This document shows positions 7,878-15,059 of a stretch of DNA of 22,152 nt, in pieces. Position 1 is the first letter of the stretch. Each line of letters starts with the position of its first letter. The stretch spans positions 1 to 22,152 of the forward strand of contig JAUXJB010000001.1 in assembly GCA_030624945.1 (NCBI GenBank). The letters run 5' to 3'. The DNA is from Deltaproteobacteria bacterium (lineage in GTDB: Bacteria > Myxococcota_A > UBA9160 > SZUA-336). Both the position numbers and the translations under genes were made by a program. The notes under the pieces were generated by a model. It was given only the letters and a program-made list of their open reading frames with translations. It made no database searches and was not told where the DNA came from.

Positions 7878-8532
7878 CGCGGACGCGGGCACGGGAAGAA
7901 CGGCGCGAGCGGTTCCCGCGCGCCGCAGCCAGTCGACCCGCAGGCACATCATAGATGCCGCGCGGGCGGTCTTCTTCGAGGCGGGCTTCGAACGCGCGAA
8001 TCTCGACGAGGTCGCGCGCCGGGCCGGCATCGCCAAGGGGACGATCTACCGTTACTTTGCGAGCAAGGCCGAGCTCTACGTCGAGGTGCTGGTCAGCACC
8101 GCCGATCTCTTCGACGAGCGCATGAAGAGGGCCCTCGACCCGTCGCTGGGGGCGAGCGATCAGATCCGCCAGCTCGCCCGCTTCTACTTCGAGCACTACA
8201 CGAAGCAGAGCGAGTACTTCCGCATCTTCTGGGCGATCGAGAACCAGGGGTTGATCGGGGACCTGCCCGCAGAGCTGGTGCGCACCGTGACCGAGTTGTG
8301 GAAGCGCTCGCTCGGCCACGTCGCCGGCGTGATCGAGCGCGGCATCCGAACGGGCGAGTTCGCTCCTTGCGACGCGTGGGAGGTCGCCAACATCTTCTGG
8401 GTCGCGACGAACGCGGTCATCCAGACGGCCGAGGTGGAAGCCCGCCGCGAGCTCTGGGACCGCGACATGAGGAGCGTGTTCGAGCACACGCTCGAGCTGC
8501 TGCTCAGGGGGATGCAGGCGGGATCCGCCTGA
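7855..8532 (+). CDS. TetR/AcrR family transcriptional regulator
   Basis: This is a 225-residue DNA-binding repressor-type protein. The N-terminal TetR domain spans about residues 29-76 ([18 protein letters not shown], then [26 protein letters not shown]), with the helix-turn-helix at about 50-69. The remainder is an all-helical ligand and dimer domain that gives no clue to the inducer. Start choice is open: ATG codons at 7855, 7858 and 7867 are all in frame, and the longest overlaps the cysK 3' end by 23 bases. It is followed by a 154-base gap with palindromes and then acpP-fabH, so it may control that pair. It could equally regulate itself or the upstream run. TetR regulators of fatty acid genes are known, but nothing in the sequence proves that role. 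Confidence 0.93.
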   Translation: MMGVMRSSADAGTGRTARAVPARRSQSTRRHIIDAARAVFFEAGFERANLDEVARRAGIAKGTIYRYFASKAELYVEVLVSTADLFDERMKRALDPSLGASDQIRQLARFYFEHYTKQSEYFRIFWAIENQGLIGDLPAELVRTVTELWKRSLGHVAGVIERGIRTGEFAPCDAWEVANIFWVATNAVIQTAEVEARRELWDRDMRSVFEHTLELLLRGMQAGSA

Positions 8533-8544
8533 GCGGTTTCCGCG

Positions 8545-8573
8545 TTGACAAGCCCGGTGGTGTCGGGGACACT
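8545..8573 (+). promoter_or_regulatory. Candidate sigma-70 promoter for acpP-fabH
   Basis: A perfect TTGACA (8545-8550) is followed after 17 bases by GACACT (8568-8573), which keeps the most conserved A and final T of a -10 box. It lies in the gap between the TetR gene and acpP, giving a leader of about 105 bases. Prediction by eye only. Confidence 0.4.
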
Positions 8574-8589
8574 GGACGCGCTGTGGGGG

Positions 8590-8602
8590 TGACTCTGAGT
8601 CA
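8590..8602. promoter_or_regulatory. Palindrome, possible operator upstream of acpP
   Basis: TGACTCTGAGTCA is a perfect palindrome around a central T. The nine-base word GACTCTGAG inside it recurs at 8612-8620, and a second short palindrome, GTGTC-GGG-GACAC, lies at 8560-8572 over the candidate -10 box. Placement just after a predicted promoter and next to a TetR gene suits an operator, although known TetR sites vary widely. No protein-DNA match can be made from sequence alone. Confidence 0.35.
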
Positions 8603-8686
8603 CTTCTGAGAGACTCTGAGGCCTTCTGGTGGGTAGGAGTGGGTCGTCGCTGCGGGCGGCCCGAGCAAGGGAAAGGGAGAGGACGG

Positions 8687-8926
8687 ATGGAAGCGCTCAA
8701 CGAGCGGGTGAACACACTGGTCACGGACCAGCTCGGCGTGGATAGGAAATCGCTCACTCCGGAGGCGAACCTGCTGGATGACCTCGGGGCGGACTCATTG
8801 GACGTCGTAGAGCTCGTCATGGCGCTGGAGGAGGAATTCGGCATCGAGGTTCCCGATGACGACGTGGAGAACATCCGGACCATCGGCGACATCGTTCAGT
8901 ACATAGAGGCGCGAGCCCAAGCGTGA
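8687..8926 (+). CDS. acpP: Acyl carrier protein
   Basis: This acidic 79-residue carrier holds growing acyl chains as thioesters on a 4'-phosphopantetheine arm. The arm attaches to Ser37 in LGADSLDVVELVM, the canonical DSL motif. Further signatures are the FGIEVPDDDVENIRTIGDIVQYI helix III/IV region and the N-terminal LVTDQLGVD. I chose the ATG at 8687 because it follows a purine-rich GGGAGAGGA site (8675-8683) and gives the normal family length; an upstream in-frame ATG at 8639 would add 16 atypical residues. Its stop overlaps the fabH GTG by four bases. It is an ordinary fatty-acid-type ACP in sequence. Whether it is the housekeeping ACP or a dedicated one cannot be decided here, because the usual fabD, fabG and fabF neighbours are absent. 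Confidence 0.95.
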   Translation: MEALNERVNTLVTDQLGVDRKSLTPEANLLDDLGADSLDVVELVMALEEEFGIEVPDDDVENIRTIGDIVQYIEARAQA

Positions 8927-9906
8927 GCGTAGTCATCCGGGGCACGGGCTCGTACCTGCCCGAGACTCGGCTCACCAACGAGGATCTGGCACGGATCGTC
9001 GAGACCAGCGACGATTGGATCGTCGCGCGCACGGGAATCCGCGAGCGCCGAATGCTGGCGAGCGACGAGGCGACGAGCGACATGGCCACGCGTGCGGGCG
9101 AAGCGGCGCTCGCAGCCGCGGGCATCGACGCAGCGGATCTGGACTTGATCATGGTCGCCTGTGTCACGCCGGACATGCTCACGCCCTCCACGGCCAACCT
9201 CGTTCACAAGAACCTGTGCCGCGGTCGCGCGATCCCGAGCTTCGACATGAACGCCGCTTGCTCCGGCTTCGTCTACGGGCTGGCGGTCGCGAAGGGCATG
9301 ATGGAGTCGGGCGACTATCGGCGGACCCTGCTCGTCGGCGCCGAGGCGATGACGCGCATAACCGATTACGAGGATCGCGAGACCTGCGTCCTCTTCGGCG
9401 ATGCCGCCGGGGCGGTCGTGCTCGAGCGGAGCGATGTGGCCGGGGGCATTCTCGCCACGACGCTCTGCTCCGATGGACAGCACTCGGATCTGATCCAGGT
9501 GCCCGGTTGCGGATCCCGACGCCCCGCCTCTCCCGAGGTACTGGCCGAGCGCCAGCAGTATCTGCAGATGAACGGACGCGCCGTCTTCAAGCTCGCGGTG
9601 CAATCCATGGAGCAGATCGCTCTCGATACGCTGAAGAAGGTGGGCTGGACGGTCGACTCCCTGAACGCGGTGCTGTGTCACCAGGCGAACGGCCGCATCG
9701 TTCAGGCCACCGCGGAACGCCTGGGTGTGAGTGCCGAGAAGCTGCCCATGAACATCGATCGAGTGGGCAACACCTCGTCCGCTTCGATCCCCGTACTGCT
9801 CGACGAATGCAATCGGCATGGCCGGTTTCGCGCCGGCGACAGGCTGCTCCTGATCTCGTTCGGTGCCGGGCTTACCTGGGGCGCGGCTGCGGTCGAGTGG
9901 GCGTAG
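8923..9906 (+). CDS. fabH: Beta-ketoacyl-ACP synthase III
   Basis: FabH starts fatty acid chains by condensing an acyl-CoA primer with malonyl-ACP. The thiolase-fold triad is complete: Cys113 in NAACSGF, His253 in LCHQANGRI and Asn283 in VGNTSSAS. The length of 327 residues and the opening GTGSYLPETRLTN, DDWIVARTGIRERR are typical of FabH. GDAAGAVVLE marks the domain junction and FGAGLTWGAAAVEW the C-terminus. It starts at GTG overlapping the acpP stop (GTGA), so the ACP and its condensing enzyme are translationally coupled. The 3' end overlaps the convergent cyclotransferase-like gene by 35 bases. Relatives such as starter synthases for polyketides or alkyl-quinolones share this fold, so a specialised role is possible; the core assignment is firm. 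Confidence 0.95.
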   Translation: MSVVIRGTGSYLPETRLTNEDLARIVETSDDWIVARTGIRERRMLASDEATSDMATRAGEAALAAAGIDAADLDLIMVACVTPDMLTPSTANLVHKNLCRGRAIPSFDMNAACSGFVYGLAVAKGMMESGDYRRTLLVGAEAMTRITDYEDRETCVLFGDAAGAVVLERSDVAGGILATTLCSDGQHSDLIQVPGCGSRRPASPEVLAERQQYLQMNGRAVFKLAVQSMEQIALDTLKKVGWTVDSLNAVLCHQANGRIVQATAERLGVSAEKLPMNIDRVGNTSSASIPVLLDECNRHGRFRAGDRLLLISFGAGLTWGAAAVEWA

Positions 9907-10315
9907 GCAGCTGGCTCAGATAGGACTCCGGGAACTTCCAGCGCTTCGCCCAGCGCAGCATCTTCTCGACGTACAACTCGCTCGGCGGGTAGCGGCCCTT
10001 GTCGAGCACGCAGTAGGTCGTGACGTCGTGCAGGAGGTCGTCGTCGTCGAGGACCTGCAAGACCACCCGCTCGTAGCCCCCCTCGAAGCGATCGAGTCGC
10101 ACGAAGTCCACCCGCTCGTAGACGATTCCCCAGACCAGGCTGCCTCTCTGCGGGACCACATCGGCCGCGCCGCCCGACCAGCGCCTCGAGTAATGGGTAA
10201 AGTCGAGGCGATGGTGGGGCAGTCGCGCTCGAAAGCGGTTCCGTGAGCCTGGGCAACGCTCGCCCATCTGGTCGGCATCGAGGTTCGAGCCGTAGGCGAA
10301 GTAGAGCTCGCTCAA
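9872..10315 (-). CDS. Gamma-glutamylcyclotransferase-fold (AIG2-like) protein, TTG start
   Basis: This 147-residue protein has the AIG2/GGCT signature YFAYGSNL (residues 5-12) right at its start. A Glu in LDRFEGGYER (Glu78) sits where the family's catalytic acid is found. Members release 5-oxoproline from gamma-glutamyl compounds or act on related gamma-glutamylamines. The tail is Pro/Arg-rich (LPTPTRPQPRPR). The only start codon near the conserved N-terminus is TTG at 10315; no Shine-Dalgarno is evident, and the open frame further upstream reads as noise, running antisense through the next gene. The stop (TAA) lies within fabH, a 35-base convergent overlap. It is divergent from the uridylyltransferase gene across 88 bases. 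Fold assignment is good; the precise substrate is unknown. Confidence 0.85.
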   Translation of the reverse strand: MSELYFAYGSNLDADQMGERCPGSRNRFRARLPHHRLDFTHYSRRWSGGAADVVPQRGSLVWGIVYERVDFVRLDRFEGGYERVVLQVLDDDDLLHDVTTYCVLDKGRYPPSELYVEKMLRWAKRWKFPESYLSQLPTPTRPQPRPR

Positions 10316-10403
10316 GCTGCCGGCGTGTGCGCAATGCGGGAGTGCATGCGGGGATAATCTCCACGCGCGGTGCGGACTTGCAACTGCCGGGAGCGCGGCT
10401 GTC

Positions 10404-11516
10404 GTGAAGATCGACTGGGACAGCGTCCAGGGCGAGTTCCGCGAGCTGGTGGGGGAGGTGGAAGGGCTTCGGCTCGATCGCGGGCACGTCGAGCGCATGG
10501 CTCGCGAGATCGCGGCGGGACGCGTGGGCCTGGGGGCGAACCGCATCTCCGGGAGCCTCCGGCCGGCGCGACTGGCGGAGCTGGATCGGCTCGAGTCGCT
10601 CCCGGCGCGGGAGCGGGAGCGATTCGCGGAGCTAGGGCGTGGCGCGCTCGAGCGGGGCGAGGTCGCCGCCGCGGTGCTGAACGGCGGGATGGCGACGCGC
10701 TTCGGGGGGGCGGTGAAGGGGATCGTCCCCGCGCTGGGCGAGCGAACCTTTCTGGAGCTCAAGCTCGCCCACGCTCGCAGCTGCAGCCCCGCCCCCCTCG
10801 TCGTCATGAACAGCTTTGCGACCCACGCCTCGACGCAGCGCTTCCTCGCGGAGAGGGATCTCGAGCAGAGCACCCACGTGTTCCTCCAGGGCGTGTCGCT
10901 CCGACTCACGCCGAAGGGAGAGCTCTTCCGCGACGACGCGGGCCGGATCTCGATCTACGCCACCGGTCACGGAGACTTCCCCGAGGCCGCCCGCCACTCG
11001 GGCACGCTCGAGCGGCTCCGCAGGCGCGGCGTGCGCGCGCTCATGCTCTCGAACATCGACAACCTGGGGGCCGTACTCGACTCGGTGATCGTCGGGTACC
11101 ACCTGGCCAGCGGCAAGCTTCTCACGGCCGAGCTGGCGGAGACCGCTCCGGGGGACGCGGGGGGCGCTCCCGCTTACGTGAACGGCGCGCTCCAGATCGT
11201 CGAGGGGTTCCGCTGGCCCGAGGGCTTTGACGTGGCCAGCCTCGAGGTGATCAACACGAACACGTTCGTGATGTCGCTGGAGCTGCTCGAGCAGGAGCAT
11301 CCCCTGACCTGGTTCTACGTCGAGAAGGCTGTCGACGGTCGCAGGGCCGTGCAGATGGAGCGCCTCGTCAACGAGCTATCCGCGCGCGTCGAGACGAATT
11401 ACCTGGTCACTCCGCGCACAGGTCCCGCGGGTCGCTTCTTCCCGACGAAGACACGCGAGGATCTGGACCGCATTCGAGAGGATCCGAGCCTGGCCGCGCG
11501 CTATGCCTCCGTCTAG
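10404..11516 (+). CDS. UDPGP-family UTP-sugar-1-phosphate uridylyltransferase
   Basis: This enzyme of the eukaryote-type UDPGP family couples UTP with a sugar-1-phosphate, most likely glucose-1-phosphate or N-acetylglucosamine-1-phosphate, to give a UDP-sugar and pyrophosphate. The nucleotide loop LNGGMATRFGGAVKG (92-106) is the family signature. LMLSNIDNLGA (metal and sugar region, near 216-222), EVINTNTF and FYVEKAVDGR follow in the expected order. It is unrelated to bacterial GalU. At 370 residues it lacks the C-terminal beta-helix of the roughly 470-500 residue eukaryotic enzymes. It starts at GTG with GGGAG at 10389-10393. A GATAAT at 10353-10358 is a possible -10 box in the 88-base divergent gap. 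The sugar specificity is not certain. Confidence 0.88.
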   Translation: MKIDWDSVQGEFRELVGEVEGLRLDRGHVERMAREIAAGRVGLGANRISGSLRPARLAELDRLESLPARERERFAELGRGALERGEVAAAVLNGGMATRFGGAVKGIVPALGERTFLELKLAHARSCSPAPLVVMNSFATHASTQRFLAERDLEQSTHVFLQGVSLRLTPKGELFRDDAGRISIYATGHGDFPEAARHSGTLERLRRRGVRALMLSNIDNLGAVLDSVIVGYHLASGKLLTAELAETAPGDAGGAPAYVNGALQIVEGFRWPEGFDVASLEVINTNTFVMSLELLEQEHPLTWFYVEKAVDGRRAVQMERLVNELSARVETNYLVTPRTGPAGRFFPTKTREDLDRIREDPSLAARYASV

Positions 11517-11564
11517 CGGAATCGCGCTTGTGCGGCTCACGCGACGCGTGCTAAACCGGACCCC

Positions 11565-14210
11565 GTGAGCGGAAAGCTCCTCCTCATCGACGCCAGCTCG
11601 ACGATCTTCCGCGCGTTCTACGCGATCCCGATGCTGACCAATGCCGCGGGTGTGCCGACGAACGCGACGCTCGGCTTCACGACCATGGTCCAGAAGCTCT
11701 TGCGCGAGTCCGCGCCCGACTACGTCGTCGTGGTCTGGGATGCCCCCGGCCCGAAGCGCCGGAAGCAGGTCTATCCCGACTACAAGGCGAACCGTGACGA
11801 GACCCCGGACGATCTCAGGGCTCAGTTCGCGAACATCCGCCGCGTGGTGGATGCCTACGGCTTCGAGTCCGTGGAGTACGCGGGCGAGGAGGCCGACGAT
11901 GTGATCGCGACCCTCGTGCGGGAGGCGCGCGACAAGGATCTCGAGATCGAGATCGCGACCACCGACAAGGACCTGATGCAACTCGTGACCGATCGGGTGG
12001 TCGTGGTCGACACCATGCGGGACCGTCGCTTCGGGCCCGCAGAGGTCGAGGCGCGCCTGGGCGTTCCCCCCGAGCAGGTGCTCGATTTTCGCTCTCTCGT
12101 GGGCGACAGCTCCGACAACATCCCGGGGGTCAAGGGCATCGGGGAGAAGGGAGCGGCCAAGCTGATCCGCGAGTTTGGCACGCTCGACGAGCTGATCGAG
12201 CGACTCGAAGAGATCCCCGCGAAACGCGCGCGCGAGGCACTGCGCGAGGGGAGGGACATGGCGCGTCTCTCCCGCGAGCTCGGTCGCCTGCGCGACGATC
12301 TCCCGGTGGACCTCGACCTCGAGAGGGCGCGAGTTCCCGAGCCCGATCGCGAGGTGCTGATCCCGCTCTTCCGGGAGCTCGAGTTCAAGCGCCTGCTCGA
12401 GGACCTCGGTGCGGGCGGGCAGGCCCGCGCGAGTGTGGAGTGCCGGGTAGAGATCGTCCGCGATGCCCGGAAGCTCCAGGCTCTGGCGGCGAGCCTGCTC
12501 GACACCCCACGGATCGGATTGGCCTGTGCGCTCGAGCCCGAGGACCCGATGCGGGGCGAGCTCGTCGCAGTGGCCCTGGCCGACCCCGCGGGCCACGCAT
12601 GGCTGCTGCCGCTTGCCGACCTGGGCGAGGCGGAGGCGCTTCGCTTGCTGCGTCCCGTGCTGGAGGCCGAGCGGAGGACCTGGATCGGACACGACCTCAA
12701 ACGCTGCGCCAACGCCCTGGCCCGCCGCGGCACGAAGATCGGCGGCGACCTCCACGACGTGGCCCTGGCCGCCTACGTCGTCGACCCCGCCCAGCAGGTG
12801 CAGCGCCCCGAGGTCCTGGCGCGCACCTACCTCGGGGTCGAGCTCCCGTCCGCCGAGGACCGCTTCGGCAAGGGCGCCAAGCGGCGGGCGCTGCAGAGCG
12901 TGCCCGTGGAAGAGCTGGGCCAACACCTCGGCGCGCAGGCGGTGCACGCGCTCGCTCTCGGAGAGGTGCTGGAGAAGGAGCTCCGCGAACGGGGCCAGCT
13001 CTCCCTGTACCGGGATCTGGAGGTCCCCCTGCTGCGCGTTCTCTCGAAGATGGAGCGCGCGGGCGTCCGCGTCGACGAGCCCAAGCTCGCCGCCCTTTCG
13101 CGAGAGCTGACGCAGCGTCTGGGCCAGATCGAGGACCGGATCCACGCCGGCGCGGGTGAGGTGTTCAACATCGGCTCGCCCCGCCAGCTGCAGCGCATCC
13201 TGTTCGAGAAGCTCAAGCTGCCGCCCACGAAGAAGACCAAGACCGGATTCTCGACCGACGAATCGGTGCTGGAGGATCTGACGGCCCAGGGGTACGAGAT
13301 CCCGGGAGAGATCCTGACCTATCGCCGCCTCTCGAAGCTGAAGAGCACCTACGTGGATGCGTTGCCCGGCTTGGTGAACCCGGAGACGGGCAGGATCCAC
13401 AGCACCTTCAACCAGATCGTCGCGGCCACCGGCAGGCTCTCTTCGCAGAACCCGAACCTCCAGAACATCCCCATCCGGACCCCCGAGGGGCAGGAGATCC
13501 GTGCGGCCTTCATCCCGGCCGAGGGCCGGTTGCTGCTCTCGGCGGACTACAGCCAGATCGAGCTGCGGGTGCTCGCGCACTTCTCGCAGGACCCGGGCCT
13601 GGTAGACGCCTTCCGCCGCGGGGTGGACATCCACGTGCGGACGGCCTCGCAGGTCTTCGGCATCCCCGCAGAGGAGGTCACGGACGAGCAGCGCTCCCGC
13701 ACCAAGGCGATCAACTTCGGGATCATCTACGGGCAATCGCCCTTTGGCCTGGCCCGCACGCTCGGGATCGCCCAGTCGGAGGCGGCGGCGCATATCAAGG
13801 CCTATTTCGAGCGCTACCCCGGCGTGAAGGCCTTTCTCGAGCGGGCCGTGGCCGATGCCCGCGAACGCGGGTATGCGGAGACCCTATATGGCAGGCGGCG
13901 TTACCTTCCGGATATGCACTCCAGAAACCGGGTCCAGAAGGCCGCCGCGGAACGGATGGCGATGAATTCGGTTCTCCAGGGCACGGCAGCCGACCTGATC
14001 AAGCGCGCGATGGTCGAGATCGATCGCCGGATCGGGCCCGAAGCACAGATGATCCTTCAGGTCCACGATGAGCTGGTCTTCGAGGTCGCCCCGGAGGATC
14101 TGGGCGCGTTGACGGAGCTGGTGCGGGACCAGATGGAATCCGTGGCCGAGCTGGCGGTGCCGCTGGAGGTCCACGTGGGCTCGGGGCGGAGCTGGCTGGA
14201 AGCCCACTGA
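11565..14210 (+). CDS. polA: DNA polymerase I
   Basis: This family A polymerase processes Okazaki fragments and fills repair gaps. Residues 1-290 or so are the 5' nuclease (LLLIDASSTIFRAFYA, DAPGPKRRK, GEEADDVIATL, TTDKDLMQLV, LVGDSSDNIPGVKGIGEKGA). A middle 3'-5' exonuclease-like domain (about 310-490) is followed by the polymerase. Motif A is DYSQIELRVLAH (Asp661), motif B RTKAINFGIIYG, and motif C VHDELVFEV (Asp835, Glu836). The 881-residue length is normal. The exonuclease carboxylates appear to be missing (ACALE at 320-324, GHDLKRC at 375-381), so proofreading is probably lost, as in several bacterial PolA proteins. It starts at GTG 48 bases after the uridylyltransferase stop, with only a weak candidate promoter (TTGTGC at 11528). 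Function is certain. Confidence 0.97.
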   Translation: MSGKLLLIDASSTIFRAFYAIPMLTNAAGVPTNATLGFTTMVQKLLRESAPDYVVVVWDAPGPKRRKQVYPDYKANRDETPDDLRAQFANIRRVVDAYGFESVEYAGEEADDVIATLVREARDKDLEIEIATTDKDLMQLVTDRVVVVDTMRDRRFGPAEVEARLGVPPEQVLDFRSLVGDSSDNIPGVKGIGEKGAAKLIREFGTLDELIERLEEIPAKRAREALREGRDMARLSRELGRLRDDLPVDLDLERARVPEPDREVLIPLFRELEFKRLLEDLGAGGQARASVECRVEIVRDARKLQALAASLLDTPRIGLACALEPEDPMRGELVAVALADPAGHAWLLPLADLGEAEALRLLRPVLEAERRTWIGHDLKRCANALARRGTKIGGDLHDVALAAYVVDPAQQVQRPEVLARTYLGVELPSAEDRFGKGAKRRALQSVPVEELGQHLGAQAVHALALGEVLEKELRERGQLSLYRDLEVPLLRVLSKMERAGVRVDEPKLAALSRELTQRLGQIEDRIHAGAGEVFNIGSPRQLQRILFEKLKLPPTKKTKTGFSTDESVLEDLTAQGYEIPGEILTYRRLSKLKSTYVDALPGLVNPETGRIHSTFNQIVAATGRLSSQNPNLQNIPIRTPEGQEIRAAFIPAEGRLLLSADYSQIELRVLAHFSQDPGLVDAFRRGVDIHVRTASQVFGIPAEEVTDEQRSRTKAINFGIIYGQSPFGLARTLGIAQSEAAAHIKAYFERYPGVKAFLERAVADARERGYAETLYGRRRYLPDMHSRNRVQKAAAERMAMNSVLQGTAADLIKRAMVEIDRRIGPEAQMILQVHDELVFEVAPEDLGALTELVRDQMESVAELAVPLEVHVGSGRSWLEAH

Positions 14211-14215
14211 GCTCG

Positions 14216-14296
14216 AGTGTCCCGTTCCGGGAGCGCGCTCGCATTCTCGGCGGCTCGGCCGCGAGAATTGCGTCGGAACTCCCGGAACAGGACACT
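14216..14296. repeat. Long imperfect inverted repeat (hairpin) after polA
   Basis: Outer arms of 18 bases, AGTGTCCCGTTCCGGGAG (14216-14233) and CTCCCGGAACAGGACACT (14279-14296), are complementary except for one position. A second stem pairs 14240-14249 with 14262-14272, with one bulged base, and a short CGGC/GCCG pair closes the tip around TCG. It begins five bases after the polA stop. No T-run follows it, so it is not a classical intrinsic terminator. It may be a small palindromic repeat element, an RNA-stabilising hairpin or a sigma-gene leader. Confidence 0.75.
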
Positions 14297-14435
14297 AGGC
14301 GGGAAACAGGCCGAATTTCGATCCGAGAGCGAGCGTCGAAACGTGCGGGATGACGGAGCAGAGACCCGCAAGGCTGGGGGCAAGCGGTCCCGGGAGACCG
14401 GGGATGCAGCCGGAGAAGCCGTGGAAGCGGTAGGA

Positions 14436-15059
14436 ATGCTGGGTACATTGCCCGGGGTCCTCGCGGAGCCGGAGGAACGCTCCGACCGCGATCTCATCCA
14501 GGCGGCAAAGAAGGGCAGCCACCCGGCCTTCGAGGCCCTGGTGCGGCGCTATTCCGAGCGCGCCTATCGCGTTGCCTACCGGGTCGTGCGGGACTCCGAC
14601 GCGGCGGACGAGGTCCTCCAGGAGGCTCTCATCAAGGCCTACCGGGGACTGCCCCGCTTCCAGTTCCGGTCCTCGTTCTACACCTGGCTCTACCGGATCG
14701 TCGTCAATCTGGCGCTCGATCGGCGCCGCCAGGGCAAGCGCGCCCCCTCGGTCGAGTGGGACGACGCCAGGGCGGTCGAGCTGGATCCCCGCGCCGCCGT
14801 CCCCGTCCCCCTGGATCCGGAGCTCAGCGCGCGGCGCCGGGAGGTCCGGGAATTGGTCTCGAGGGGGGTCCAGTCCCTCCCCGACGGTCAGCGTGAGGTC
14901 CTGCTCCTGCGGGAGGTCGAGGATCTCTCATACGAGGAGATCGCGAAGACGATGGGAATTTCCAAAGGAACGGTCATGAGCCGCTTGCACTACGCTCGCA
15001 AGAAGATGATCGCCTTTCTGGAGGCTCACGACGTGGAGCCCGAGGACGTGGTCTCATGA
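14436..15059 (+). CDS. RpoE-like ECF sigma factor
   Basis: This extracytoplasmic-function sigma factor directs RNA polymerase to stress promoters. Region 2 spans about residues 17-98 (DRDLIQAAKKGSHPAFEALV, DSDAADEVLQEALIKAYRGLPRFQ, FYTWLYRIVVNLALDRRR). Region 4 spans about 144-198 (LPDGQREVLLLREVEDLSYEEIAKTMGISKGTVMSRLHYARKKM). The linker has a Pro-rich stretch (DPRAAVPVPLDPE). The frame is open upstream to 14217 with other start codons, but that stretch covers the hairpin and is compositionally unlike a protein. I therefore chose the ATG at 14436, giving 207 residues, the usual size. Between the hairpin and this start, about 140 bases hold nothing else recognisable. Its stop overlaps the anti-sigma ATG (ATGA). 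Membership in the RpoE-like ECF group is secure; the regulon is unknown. Confidence 0.94.
   Translation: MLGTLPGVLAEPEERSDRDLIQAAKKGSHPAFEALVRRYSERAYRVAYRVVRDSDAADEVLQEALIKAYRGLPRFQFRSSFYTWLYRIVVNLALDRRRQGKRAPSVEWDDARAVELDPRAAVPVPLDPELSARRREVRELVSRGVQSLPDGQREVLLLREVEDLSYEEIAKTMGISKGTVMSRLHYARKKMIAFLEAHDVEPEDVVS

Noticed and set aside
10316..10909. Longer N-terminus for the cyclotransferase-like protein
   Set aside because: The added residues run antisense through the uridylyltransferase gene, and the family motif normally lies at the extreme N-terminus.
11376..13793. 805-codon open frame antisense to polA
   Set aside because: polA is unmistakable on the plus strand and this frame only mirrors its codon bias.
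14217..14435. N-terminal extension of the sigma factor by 73 codons
   Set aside because: The stretch overlaps the hairpin, is compositionally unlike sigma factors, and the ATG at 14436 gives the normal length.
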